This document shows, piece by piece, positions 9,567-17,944 of a DNA stretch of 64,000 nt. The stretch spans positions 744,001 through 808,000 of the forward strand of contig NZ_CP019706.1 in assembly GCF_002101395.1 (NCBI RefSeq), written 5' to 3'. Every line of letters starts with the position of its first letter. Position 1 is the first letter of the stretch. The translations under genes were made by a program, and so were the position numbers. The notes below the pieces were generated by a model, which was not told the DNA's origin, did not search any database, and was given only the letters and a program-made list of their open reading frames with translations. The DNA is from Pantoea alhagi. Its GTDB lineage: Bacteria > Pseudomonadota > Gammaproteobacteria > Enterobacterales > Enterobacteriaceae.

Positions 9567-11322
9567 TTGATTCCTCTTTCTTGTTGTTGACCAGGTCATT
9601 CTTTTCAACCGGGGTCGGCAAGGCATCTGGCTCAATATTCATGGTGCGCAGAACGCCGCCCATGATGGCGCCGAATACCGGTGCCGACACCGCACCGCCA
9701 TAATATTTACCCGCCTGGGGATCGTTGATGACCACCACCAGCGCAAAGCGCGGATGGCTGGCTGGCGCCACGCCAGCGGTATAGGCAATATATTTATTCA
9801 CGTAGCGGCCATCAGGACCGACTTTTTTCGCGGTCCCGGTTTTGATGGCGATACGATAACCTTTGATTGCGGCTTTGACGCCGCCGCCGCCGGGCAGCGC
9901 GACGCTTTCCATCATATGAACCACGGTTTTCACCACTGATTCAGGGAAGGCGCGTTCGCCCGGTACCGGCGGATCCACTTTTGTGATTGATAGTGGACGC
10001 GCGATGCCATAGCTGCCGATGGTGGCGTAAACGCGCGCCAGCTGTAACGGCGTTACCATCAGCCCATAGCCGAATGAGAAGGTGGCCCTTTCAATATCGG
10101 ACCACCTTTGTTTATGGGGATACAGGCCACTGCTTTCCCCGACCAACCCCAAATTGGTTGGTTTGCCCAATCCAAAGCGTGAATATGTTTCCACTAGTGC
10201 TGAGGAGGGCATCGCTAACGCCAGTTTTGATACGCCGACGTTACTCGACTTCTGCAGAACCCCAGTCAGGGTCAGTTCGTTATAGCGCGCCACATCTTTG
10301 ATTTCATGACCATTAACGCGATAAGGCAGCGTATTCAGCACGCTGTTTTCGCGCACGACACCGCGCTGCAGCGCGGTCATCACCACCATTGGTTTCACGG
10401 TGGAGCCGGGTTCAAAGATGTCGGTGATAGCGCGGTTGCGCATCACATCTTTTGGCGTATTGCTGAGATTGTTGGGGTTGTAGGCCGGGCTGTTAGCCAT
10501 CGCCAGCACTTCGCCGGTGTTGACATCAACCAGCACCGCCGTGCCGGATTCCGCCTTGTTAAAGGCCACGGCATTGTTCAGTTCGCGATAGACCAGCGCC
10601 TGCAAACGTTCATCGATACTGAGCGCCAGATTATGCGCTGCCTGACTGTCTACCGAAGAGATATCTTCAATCACGCGGCCAAAGCGATCTTTACGTACCG
10701 TTCTCTCGCCCGGCTGGCCGGTTAGCCAGCGGTCAAAACTTTTCTCGACGCCCTCAATGCCCTGCCCATCAATGTTGGTAAAACCGATAAGATGAGAGGT
10801 CACCTGACCTGCAGGATAGTAGCGGCGGGATTCTTCCCGTAAGTGGATGCCGGGCAGCTTAAGCTTTTTGATGTAGTCGCCAATCGCCGGATTGACCTGG
10901 CGCGCCAGATAGACAAAGCGGCCTTTAGGATTGGCATTTACGCGGTTAGCCAGCTGATCAAGAGGTACAGAGAGCGCGTCGGCCAGCGCTTTCCAGCGGC
11001 TGTCAAGCGTAATGCCGCCGCGATCGTGCAGCTCTTTTGGATCGGCCCAGATGGCATTAACCGGCACGCTAACAGCCAGCGGCCTGCCGGCACGGTCGGT
11101 GATCATTCCGCGCGCGGTAGGAATCGACTGAACGCGCAGAGAACGCATATCACCTTCGCGCACCAGCCTGTCGGGATTAATGACCTGCAAATAGGCAACA
11201 CGCAACAGTAGTCCGATCAACGCAAGAAAGATCCCGCCGCACAGCAACGCAAAACGCCAGCTGACAAAGCTGGCCTGATCTTCCTGTTTTTTCAACTTAA
11301 GCGCTTTGGTAGCGGATCTCAT
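9553..11322 (-). CDS. ftsI: Septal peptidoglycan transpeptidase FtsI (PBP3)
   Basis: Class B penicillin-binding protein that cross-links septal peptidoglycan and partners FtsW. In the 589-residue protein a basic cytoplasmic tail precedes one membrane anchor (about 22-45), followed by the periplasmic dimerisation domain with the RGMITDRAGRPLA motif (about 71-83) and the transpeptidase domain. The active-site triads are STVK (Ser307), SSN (359-361) and KTGT (494-497). The anchor and triad spacing match E. coli PBP3. Fifteen bases separate it from ftsL. Confidence 0.98.
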   Translation of the reverse strand: MRSATKALKLKKQEDQASFVSWRFALLCGGIFLALIGLLLRVAYLQVINPDRLVREGDMRSLRVQSIPTARGMITDRAGRPLAVSVPVNAIWADPKELHDRGGITLDSRWKALADALSVPLDQLANRVNANPKGRFVYLARQVNPAIGDYIKKLKLPGIHLREESRRYYPAGQVTSHLIGFTNIDGQGIEGVEKSFDRWLTGQPGERTVRKDRFGRVIEDISSVDSQAAHNLALSIDERLQALVYRELNNAVAFNKAESGTAVLVDVNTGEVLAMANSPAYNPNNLSNTPKDVMRNRAITDIFEPGSTVKPMVVMTALQRGVVRENSVLNTLPYRVNGHEIKDVARYNELTLTGVLQKSSNVGVSKLALAMPSSALVETYSRFGLGKPTNLGLVGESSGLYPHKQRWSDIERATFSFGYGLMVTPLQLARVYATIGSYGIARPLSITKVDPPVPGERAFPESVVKTVVHMMESVALPGGGGVKAAIKGYRIAIKTGTAKKVGPDGRYVNKYIAYTAGVAPASHPRFALVVVINDPQAGKYYGGAVSAPVFGAIMGGVLRTMNIEPDALPTPVEKNDLVNNKKEESSDRS

Positions 11323-11337
11323 GGAGTCCGGAATTCC

Positions 11338-11658
11338 TTATTGCTGTACCACAATATTTTCCTGTGCCGGGTCGACATGTTGCATCTGCAATTTTTCCGT
11401 CGCCGTGCGCTCAACGCGGCTATGATCGCCCAGCGCGTTCTCTTCCAGAATCAGGTTACGCCACTCAATATCCAGCGCGTCGCGTTCCAGAACCAGCTGT
11501 TCACGCTGAGCGGTCAGCAAACGCGTTTTATGCGCGGTTGTAACCACCAGCACCGCTGAAATCAGCACGGCAACCAGCAGCAGCAGCGGAATCTTAGCGT
11601 GCCGCAGCAGATCGCCGCCGATAACGCCGGGCAGGCTGTGACGCTCATTGCCAATCAT
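11338..11658 (-). CDS. ftsL: Cell division protein FtsL
   Basis: Small bitopic divisome protein that forms a complex with FtsB and FtsQ and signals to FtsWI. At 106 residues it has one transmembrane helix (about 23-43) and a periplasmic leucine-rich coiled coil (QREQLVLERDALDIEW onward), nearly identical to E. coli in that part. The cytoplasmic N terminus is about 15 residues shorter than in E. coli, starting at the segment homologous to GSHERHALPG. ATGA overlap with rsmH supports this start. Confidence 0.95.
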   Translation of the reverse strand: MIGNERHSLPGVIGGDLLRHAKIPLLLLVAVLISAVLVVTTAHKTRLLTAQREQLVLERDALDIEWRNLILEENALGDHSRVERTATEKLQMQHVDPAQENIVVQQ

Positions 11659-12593
11659 GATGCGTTGCGCTCCGCAATACGCAGCACCGAGCTACGCGCA
11701 CGCGGGTTTTCAGCCACTTCCGCTTCACCCGGCATCATTTTCCCCAGCGCTTTTAACTGGCGACCACCCAGCTTTTGCAACTGCGCTTCCGTCATTGGCA
11801 GCCCTGCTGGCACCTGTGGTCCACGGCTCTGCTCGCGCATAAAGCGTTTTACCAGGCGATCTTCCAGTGAATGGAAGCTGATAATTGAGAGACGTCCGCC
11901 CGGCGCCAGGGCAACCAGCGCGCCTTTTAATGCCTGCTCAATCTCTTCCAGCTCGCTGTTAACCCAGATGCGAATAGCCTGAAAACTCCGCGTGGCCGGG
12001 TGCTTGAATTTGTCCTTGATCGGCGTTGCGGCGGCAATCACCTCCGCCAGCTCTTTGGTGCGTGTCATGGGTTGCAGGCGGTTACGCTCCGCAATGGCGC
12101 GTGCAATACGCTTAGCAAAACGCTCTTCGCCATAGGTTTTCAGCACAAAAGCGATATCGTTCTCTTCTGCCTGCAGCAGCCACTCGGCGGCCGAAAGCCC
12201 GCGAGTTGGATCCATGCGCATATCCAGCGGCCCATCGCGCATAAAAGAAAAGCCGCGTTCGGCATCATCCAACTGCGGCGAAGAGACCCCTAAATCCAGT
12301 AAAATACCGTTGATTTTGCCGGTTAAATCGCGCGCCTCAACATAATCCGCCAGCGCGGAAAACGGACCGTGAATAATGGTAAAGCGCGGATCGTCAATCG
12401 CTGCGGCCGCGGCAATGGCCTGAGGATCGCGATCGATGGCAAACAGTTTGCCCTGCTCTCCCAACTGAGAAAGGATCAGGCGTGAGTGTCCGCCCCGACC
12501 GAAGGTACCATCGATGTAGATGCCATCTTCTTTAATATTGAGCGCGTTGACGGCTTCATCCAACAGCACCGTGGTATGTATAAAATTATCCAT
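11655..12593 (-). CDS. rsmH: 16S rRNA (cytosine1402-N4)-methyltransferase RsmH
   Basis: SAM-dependent methyltransferase that modifies C1402 of 16S rRNA in the ribosomal P site. The 312-residue protein carries the SAM-binding motif DGTFGRGGHS (28-37), LLDLGVSSPQLD and the C-terminal IISFHSLEDR typical of the family. It starts 2 bases after mraZ and overlaps ftsL by 4. Formerly called mraW. Confidence 0.98.
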   Translation of the reverse strand: MDNFIHTTVLLDEAVNALNIKEDGIYIDGTFGRGGHSRLILSQLGEQGKLFAIDRDPQAIAAAAAIDDPRFTIIHGPFSALADYVEARDLTGKINGILLDLGVSSPQLDDAERGFSFMRDGPLDMRMDPTRGLSAAEWLLQAEENDIAFVLKTYGEERFAKRIARAIAERNRLQPMTRTKELAEVIAAATPIKDKFKHPATRSFQAIRIWVNSELEEIEQALKGALVALAPGGRLSIISFHSLEDRLVKRFMREQSRGPQVPAGLPMTEAQLQKLGGRQLKALGKMMPGEAEVAENPRARSSVLRIAERNAS

Positions 12594-12595
12594 AG

Positions 12596-13054
12596 TTATA
12601 ACGACAAATCCTGCAACCGCTCTGAAAGCGGCTCCTGAGCAGCTTGCTCAGCGTCAATATCTTCCCTGACTTGTTGATACCAGGTCTGTTCATCCCACAG
12701 TTCAAACTTATTAAACTGTCCAACCAGCATCACTTCTTTTGTCAGACTGGCGTGCTGGCGCAGCGTACTGGCCAGCAACAAGCGCCCCGCGCTATCCATC
12801 TGACATTCGCTTGCATGTCCTAACAGCAACCGCTGCACACGACGCTCTGCAGGGTTCATGCTGGATAAGCGAGAGAGTTTTTGTTCAATAATTTCCCATT
12901 GGGGTAAGGTATAAAGCAGCAGGCAAGGCTGATGGAGGTCAATGGTGCATACCATTTGGCCTTCCGACTCCTCAATCAGCGTTTCGCGATACCGCGTAGG
13001 CACAGCCAGCCGCCCTTTGCTATCGAGGTTGACTAAGGTGGCGCCACGAAACAT
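12596..13054 (-). CDS. mraZ: Transcriptional regulator MraZ
   Basis: DNA-binding protein of the AbrB-like double-psi beta-barrel type that represses its own dcw promoter in E. coli. The 152-residue protein contains two DxxxR repeats, DSKGR (11-15) and DSAGR (87-91), which define the two MraZ domains. It is the first gene of the cluster and lies directly downstream of three TGG-type direct repeats with 10-base spacing, its expected operator. Confidence 0.97.
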   Translation of the reverse strand: MFRGATLVNLDSKGRLAVPTRYRETLIEESEGQMVCTIDLHQPCLLLYTLPQWEIIEQKLSRLSSMNPAERRVQRLLLGHASECQMDSAGRLLLASTLRQHASLTKEVMLVGQFNKFELWDEQTWYQQVREDIDAEQAAQEPLSERLQDLSL

Positions 13055-13083
13055 GTCAGCAAATGCCCTCAGTTACCCTTTTT

Positions 13084-13145
13084 TGCCACTTTACTCCACA
13101 ATTTCCCACGAAAGGAGTTTACGGAGCGGAGGAAATCATTGTCAA
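13084..13145 (-). promoter_or_regulatory. dcw promoter with MraZ boxes
   Basis: On the minus strand, TTGACA (13140-13145) and TAAACT (13116-13121) with an 18-base spacer form a sigma-70 promoter. Just downstream are three boxes, TGGGA (13104-13108), TGGAG (13094-13098) and TGGCA (13084-13088), with exact 10-base periodicity. TGGGN repeats separated by 5 bases are the known MraZ operator, so autoregulation is inferred. The second and third boxes each deviate at one G. Confidence 0.85.
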
Positions 13146-13551
13146 GCCACGCAATGGGCGAAGCGAAATTATTTCTTGAGGAATAAAATGATCAAAAGTT
13201 AAGAATGAACTGACTTTGCAAACATCTGAAAAAATAAACTAATGAATAGTGGTAAAAAAATCAGAGCTGAAATAAAAACGGGCAAAAAGAATACAATTTT
13301 TATTGCCTGTCAGACAGGGGTACGCTTTGCGACACAGGCGACATTTTAGGGACATTCTGATAAAGCTTTCATGACACACCCGACGTCTGGCGCGGCGGTT
13401 GGCCTGCTGAAGGAAAAGAGAATAAGAGAGGTGGTAAGAAAAAAGCACCCAGCCACTTTACTTTAATTTACTTAATATGGCTTCAGATCGCTTTAAAATA
13501 AGCCTCTTTTTTATTAGTGGCGATTTTAAAAGCAAAAATATTTAAATATGT
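13146..13551. other. AT-rich intergenic region between cra and mraZ
   Basis: About 400 bases between the cra terminator and the dcw promoter. No coding frame with codon use like the neighbours was seen. A 69-codon minus frame (13239-13448) is rich in Cys, Arg and Phe and lacks a convincing ribosome site. No clear repeat or RNA signal was recognised. Confidence 0.5.
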
Positions 13552-13574
13552 AAAAAAGGCAGCAGCGCTGCCTT
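13552..13574 (-). terminator. Rho-independent terminator of cra
   Basis: Read on the minus strand, AAGGCAGC and GCTGCCTT pair around a 3-base loop and are followed by a run of Ts (plus-strand As at 13552-13557). It lies 18 bases past the cra stop codon. Confidence 0.85.
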
Positions 13575-13591
13575 ACAATTAACTATTCATG

Positions 13592-14596
13592 TTACGTACG
13601 ACTTAATTTTCCGCGTCGAACCAGATTGCGCCTAATCCGGGTTAAACCTGGTTTTGGCCTGCGCGGTTCATCCAGACTTGCCAATACTAATTCCAGTACC
13701 CGCTCCGCAACATCGCGATGACGCTGCGCCACTGCTAATACCGGGCACTCAAGGAAATCGAGCAATTCATGATCGCCAAAGGTGGCGATAGCCAGATCGG
13801 TTGGTAGCCGCCCTTCTCGCTGCAGCGTGACATCCATTACGCCCTGCAACAGACCAAACGAGGTGGTAAAAAGCGCCTCAGGCATTGGATGCTCTTCCAG
13901 ATAATTTTCAAACAGCGCCGCAGCCGCTGCCCGCTCAAAACTGTTGGCATAGATGAAATCAATAGGACGCTTATCATCGCGCCAGGCCTCGCGGAATCCC
14001 ATTTCTCGCAGGAAACTCACTGAAAGTTCAGGTAGCGCGCCGAGATAAAGCACGTTTTTTACCGGCAGCTGACGCAATTCAGCTGCCAGCGCCTGCGCAT
14101 CTTCCTGATCGGCACCAACCACGCTGGTAAAGTGTTCACGATCCAGCGCACGGTCCAGCGCAATAATCGGCAGCGAATTATTCGCCCAGCGCTGGTAGAA
14201 AGGATGCTCCGGTGGCAGAGAGGTGGAAACAATGATGGCATCGACCTGACGCTGCAGCAGATGTTCAATGCAGCGCATTTCATTATCCGGCTGGTCTTCT
14301 GAACAGGCGATAAGCAGCTGATAACCGCGCTGACGCGCCTGACGTTCCAGATAGTTGGCAATACGCGTATAGCTGGTATTCTCCAGATCGGGAATAACCA
14401 GCCCGATTGAACGCGTTCTGCCCGCCCGCAGCCCGGCAGCTACCGCGTTTGGATGGTAATTATGCTCGCGCACGACCGCCATCACTTTCTCAACGGTTTT
14501 ATCGCTGACACGATACTGCCGGGCCTTGCCATTGATGACATAGCTGGCGGTGGTACGCGACACGCCGGCAAGACGCGCTATTTCATCCAGTTTCAC
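13592..14596 (-). CDS. cra: Catabolite repressor/activator Cra (FruR)
   Basis: LacI-family regulator of carbon flux genes, released from DNA by fructose-1-phosphate (or fructose-1,6-bisphosphate). The protein has an N-terminal helix-turn-helix (LDEIARLAGVSRTTASYVIN, residues 3-22), a hinge around 45-60 and a periplasmic-binding-like effector domain (SIGLVIPDLENTSY onward). The GTG at 14596 gives 334 residues, equal to E. coli, with GGAG five bases upstream. An in-frame GTG at 14602 would abut the Shine-Dalgarno and is less likely. Monocistronic, with its own terminator. Confidence 0.97.
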   Translation of the reverse strand: MKLDEIARLAGVSRTTASYVINGKARQYRVSDKTVEKVMAVVREHNYHPNAVAAGLRAGRTRSIGLVIPDLENTSYTRIANYLERQARQRGYQLLIACSEDQPDNEMRCIEHLLQRQVDAIIVSTSLPPEHPFYQRWANNSLPIIALDRALDREHFTSVVGADQEDAQALAAELRQLPVKNVLYLGALPELSVSFLREMGFREAWRDDKRPIDFIYANSFERAAAAALFENYLEEHPMPEALFTTSFGLLQGVMDVTLQREGRLPTDLAIATFGDHELLDFLECPVLAVAQRHRDVAERVLELVLASLDEPRRPKPGLTRIRRNLVRRGKLSRT

Positions 14597-14733
14597 AATC
14601 ACTCCACATCGGTAATGCCATGGCGCAGGCCAATAGCCGCAGCATAGCTAAGGGTAAGTTTTTTTTACATCTAACCGCAGAAAGCGCCAGCGGGCAACCG
14701 CTTTTAATGGCAAAAATGAGGCATATCAGAAAA

Positions 14734-14760
14734 TAAAAAAACCCGACAGAACGCCGGGTT
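14734..14760 (-). terminator. Rho-independent terminator of ilvIH
   Basis: On the minus strand AACCCG pairs with CGGGTT and is followed by seven Ts (As at 14734-14740 on the plus strand). It lies about 30 bases after the ilvH stop. Confidence 0.8.
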
Positions 14761-14790
14761 AGCAACAGAATGGATTATCACTTTGGATGA

Positions 14791-15282
14791 TTAACGCATA
14801 ATACGATCGCCACGTGAAACGCCTACCACGCCAGAGCGCGCAACTTCGACAATTTCCGCTACGTCCCGTAACGTACTAAGAAACGCATCCAGTTTATCGC
14901 TGGTACCGGCCAGCTGAACCGTGTAAAGCGTTGGCGTCACGTCAACGATCTGCCCACGGAAGATCTCCGCGCTACGCTTTACCTCTTCACGCCCATAGCC
15001 GCTGGCCTGAATTTTCACCAGCATAATTTCCCGCTCGATATGCGCGCCCTGCCCCAGCTCGGTAACGCGCAGCACGTCCACCAGCTTGTGCAGTTGCTTT
15101 TCAATCTGCTCCAGCGCCTTTTCATCGCCAACAGTCTGAATCGTCATGCGTGACAAAGTAGGATCGTCAGTCGGCGCGACCGTCAAACTTTCAATATTGT
15201 AGCCACGCTGTGAAAACAGACCGACCACGCGGGACAATGCGCCAGATTCATTTTCCAGCAGAACCGATAAAATACGACGCAT
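14791..15282 (-). CDS. ilvH: Acetolactate synthase isozyme III small subunit IlvH
   Basis: Regulatory ACT-domain subunit that confers valine feedback inhibition on AHAS III. The ATG at 15282 gives 163 residues starting MRRILSVLLENESGALSRV as in E. coli; an upstream in-frame start would extend into ilvI. The N-terminal ACT domain (about 4-80) contains GYNIESLTVAPTDD, and the C-terminal domain includes ARSGVVG. It lies 2 bases after ilvI. Confidence 0.97.
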   Translation of the reverse strand: MRRILSVLLENESGALSRVVGLFSQRGYNIESLTVAPTDDPTLSRMTIQTVGDEKALEQIEKQLHKLVDVLRVTELGQGAHIEREIMLVKIQASGYGREEVKRSAEIFRGQIVDVTPTLYTVQLAGTSDKLDAFLSTLRDVAEIVEVARSGVVGVSRGDRIMR

Positions 15283-15284
15283 AA

Positions 15285-17009
15285 TTAAGTCCTCTCCGTT
15301 TTGCTTAACCACATTTCGTCCATACTGCCACCGCGGATCTGCATTGGATAAACATGCTCGCTGCCGTCCACGTTAACATCCACAAATACCAGGCGCCCCT
15401 GCGCGACCGTTTCCAGCGCCAGCGCCAGTTTTTCTTCCAGTTCAGACGGATGAGAAATCGAGATGCCTACATGACCGTAGGCTTCTGCCAGCCGCACGAA
15501 ATCCGGCAGCGATTCCATATAAGAATGGGAGTGACGACCAGAGTAGATCATATCCTGCCACTGCTTAACCATGCCCAGATAGCGGTTGTTCAGGTTCAGC
15601 ACCAGAACCGGCAGGTTGTACTGCAGCGCAGTGGAAAGCTCCTGAATATTCATCTGGATACTGCCATCACCGGTAACGCAAACCACCGTTTCCTGCGGCA
15701 GCGCCAGCTTAACCCCGATCGCCGCAGGCAGGCCGAAGCCCATGGTGCCAAGGCCGCCAGAGTTAATCCAGCGGCGCGGCCGCTCAAAAGGATAGTAGAG
15801 CGCAGCGAACATCTGATGCTGACCAACATCGGAGGTGACATACGCCTCGCCTTTAGTCAAACGCCACAGTGTCTCGATCGCTGCCTGCGGCTTGATCTTG
15901 TCGCTGTTGCGATCAAACTCCAGACATTTACGCGCGCGCCAGCCTTCGATGCTCTGCCACCAGTCGCGCAGGCTATCGAAATCCTGACGCGTATCGCCTT
16001 CCGGCAGCAGCTCCAGCATCTGTTGCAGCACCTGACGCGCATCGCCGACCACCGGAATATCCGCCGCGACGGTTTTTGAAATTGTCGTCGGATCGACATC
16101 AATATGCAGCACGGTGGCGTCCGGACAATATTTCGTCAGATTATTGGTGGTGCGATCGTCGAAACGTACGCCAACGGCAAAAATAAGATCGGCGTTGTGC
16201 ATCGTCATATTGGCTTCATAGGTGCCGTGCATTCCCAGCATCCCCAGATTTTGACGATGCGTGCCCGGAAATGCGCCCAGCCCCATTAATGAATTCGTAA
16301 CCGGCAGATTGAGCTTTTCCCCCAGGGCTTGCAACTCTTCGTGACAGCCGGAAAGAATGGCGCCGCCGCCCACGTACATTACCGGCCTTTTCGCCCCCAG
16401 CAATGCCTGAACCGCGCGTTTGATCTGCCCTTTGTGCCCTTGAGTGGTCGGGTTATAAGAACGCATGCTGACGCTTTCCGGCCAGACATACGGCAGCTTA
16501 CTGGCAGGGTTAAGAATATCTTTCGGCAGATCGATCACCACCGGGCCAGGACGGCCGCTGGCAGCCAGCCAGAACGCTTTTTTGATGATGATCGGGATCT
16601 CTTCGGTCTGTTTCACCAGAAAGCTGTGCTTTACGATAGGGCGTGAAATGCCCACCATATCGCACTCCTGAAACGCATCGTAGCCGATAAGCGAAGAAGG
16701 AACCTGTCCGGACAGCACCACCATCGGAATAGAATCCATATAGGCAGTGGCGATGCCGGTGATGGCGTTGGTTGCGCCGGGGCCAGAGGTGACCAGCACC
16801 ACGCCGACGTCCCCCGTTGCGCGCGCGTAGCCGTCGGCCATATGCACTGCGCCCTGCTCATGACGCACCAGCACATGGTCAATACCGCCTACGGTTTGTA
16901 GCGCGTCATAAATATCCAGCACTGCCCCGCCGGGGTAACCAAAAACATGCTTTACGCCCTGATCGATTAACGATCGGACCACCATCTCAGCTCCTGATAA
17001 CATCTCCAT
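15285..17009 (-). CDS. ilvI: Acetolactate synthase isozyme III large subunit IlvI
   Basis: ThDP- and FAD-dependent catalytic subunit making 2-acetolactate or 2-aceto-2-hydroxybutyrate, the first common step of valine, leucine and isoleucine synthesis. The ATG at 17009 follows GGGAGG and gives 574 residues beginning MEMLSGAEMVVRSL, equal to E. coli; the frame is open 66 bases further upstream without support. Motifs are GYPGGAVLDIYDAL with the catalytic Glu at about 51, and the ThDP/Mg site GDGSIQMNIQEL. Forms a two-gene operon with ilvH. Confidence 0.97.
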   Translation of the reverse strand: MEMLSGAEMVVRSLIDQGVKHVFGYPGGAVLDIYDALQTVGGIDHVLVRHEQGAVHMADGYARATGDVGVVLVTSGPGATNAITGIATAYMDSIPMVVLSGQVPSSLIGYDAFQECDMVGISRPIVKHSFLVKQTEEIPIIIKKAFWLAASGRPGPVVIDLPKDILNPASKLPYVWPESVSMRSYNPTTQGHKGQIKRAVQALLGAKRPVMYVGGGAILSGCHEELQALGEKLNLPVTNSLMGLGAFPGTHRQNLGMLGMHGTYEANMTMHNADLIFAVGVRFDDRTTNNLTKYCPDATVLHIDVDPTTISKTVAADIPVVGDARQVLQQMLELLPEGDTRQDFDSLRDWWQSIEGWRARKCLEFDRNSDKIKPQAAIETLWRLTKGEAYVTSDVGQHQMFAALYYPFERPRRWINSGGLGTMGFGLPAAIGVKLALPQETVVCVTGDGSIQMNIQELSTALQYNLPVLVLNLNNRYLGMVKQWQDMIYSGRHSHSYMESLPDFVRLAEAYGHVGISISHPSELEEKLALALETVAQGRLVFVDVNVDGSEHVYPMQIRGGSMDEMWLSKTERT

Positions 17010-17697
17010 TTTTGCCTCCCGGCTTTCAGTTTGCTTTCTATTCAGGCCGTTACCCACCATCGTCGCGCAATGCACCAGCGTCTGGCGATGGCTCTACGCA
17101 GAGTTAAACAGTGTGTTAATGCTCAAACCCTGAAATGCATTTTCAGGGGCAGGTACAGGGGGAATAAAGCCCTTGCAGATTTTTATCTTGGCTTTTGACA
17201 ATTAACATAACCGCAGAAATCTTGTTGGGTAAACCCTAAACTTGTCGGCAGGTTCGCAGTGGTTTTCTTAATTTCGCTGTTAACCAGACCGATTGACAGA
17301 AAAAACGCTGAATCTGCCGCTTAATATCAGCGCATTATGCTGTGTATCGGTTTATTCATAGCAAAAACTTATCATTATCAGTTTTTTTAGCGTAACCGAA
17401 GCCGTAAAAGAAAAAACAGGGAATTATCGCTGGTAAGATATTCTGCCATACCCAATGGATTTGCTATTTTGTCCGGCAAATGTGCCGACGTTTCGGTATA
17501 AAAAATTCTGCTTTGGCCTTAACAACGCCTTATCAATCAATACCTTTCACAGGCCAAAAATATTTAACTATTTGATTTATAAGTATTAAGAAAAATTAAA
17601 AATCAACAAATATCATATATTCTGTTGATAACATCTGCTGTGATATTTATCTCTTTTCCATCAACCCTTTTTATACAATTTACGGCCACCGTCAGGG
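17010..17697. other. Long AT-rich divergent control region, ilvIH / leu; no leuO
   Basis: Nearly 700 bases separate divergent ilvI from the leu promoter. E. coli carries leuO here; no LysR-type coding frame is present in either strand. The segment from about 17330 to 17690 is markedly AT-rich, as expected for Lrp or H-NS binding at ilvIH, but I cannot assign specific sites. One perfect inverted repeat lies at 17128-17148. Confidence 0.7.
17128..17148. repeat. 8-bp inverted repeat upstream of ilvI
   Basis: CCCTGAAA (17128-17135) and TTTCAGGG (17141-17148) flank a 5-base centre, about 120 bases upstream of the ilvI start. It is a perfect inverted repeat without a T run, so it could be an operator or an RNA hairpin in the ilvIH leader. 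Function unknown. Confidence 0.6.
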
Positions 17698-17726
17698 TTG
17701 ACATCACTCACGCGATCAAGTACCAA
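17698..17726 (+). promoter_or_regulatory. leu operon promoter
   Basis: TTGACA (17698-17703), a 17-base spacer and TACCAA (17721-17726) lie 35 bases upstream of the leuL start. The -35 is perfect and the -10 weak, resembling the E. coli leu promoter arrangement. Confidence 0.6.
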
Positions 17727-17761
17727 TAAAAACAGCACAGAAATTAATGGAGCCTGATTCA

Positions 17762-17845
17762 ATGATTCGTTCATTCCGCCTACTTGGACTACTACTAAAC
17801 GCATATCACTTGCGCGGTAGTCGTGTGGGCGGAATCAATCACTGA
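17762..17845 (+). CDS. leuL: leu operon leader peptide LeuL
   Basis: A 27-residue leader peptide whose translation senses charged tRNA-Leu to control attenuation of leuABCD. Residues 7-12 are LLGLLL, with codons CTA CTT GGA CTA CTA CTA; CTA is a rare leucine codon, which sharpens the response. The ATG follows TGGAG by a short spacer, and the TGA stop precedes the terminator hairpin by 23 bases. Similar in length, codon use and C-terminal Arg/Gly region to E. coli LeuL (28 residues). Confidence 0.93.
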   Translation: MIRSFRLLGLLLNAYHLRGSRVGGINH

Positions 17846-17862
17846 TTCAGGCTAACAAAACG

Positions 17863-17893
17863 AAAAAACCCGCGCCAATGCGCGGGTTTTTTT
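17863..17893 (+). terminator. leu attenuator terminator
   Basis: CCCGCGC (17869-17875) and GCGCGGG (17880-17886) form a 7-bp GC stem with loop CAAT, followed by seven Ts. It sits between leuL and leuA and is nearly identical to the E. coli leu attenuator, so it is the regulated terminator rather than an operon end. Confidence 0.93.
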
Positions 17894-17944
17894 ATGCTCG
17901 TGACACAGGCGAACCGGTAAAAGCCAACTGAAAGGAAAAATACG

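Noticed and set aside
13239..13448. 69-codon minus-strand frame between cra and mraZ
   Set aside because: Composition (many Cys, Arg, Phe) reflects AT-rich noncoding DNA; no Shine-Dalgarno and no recognisable family.
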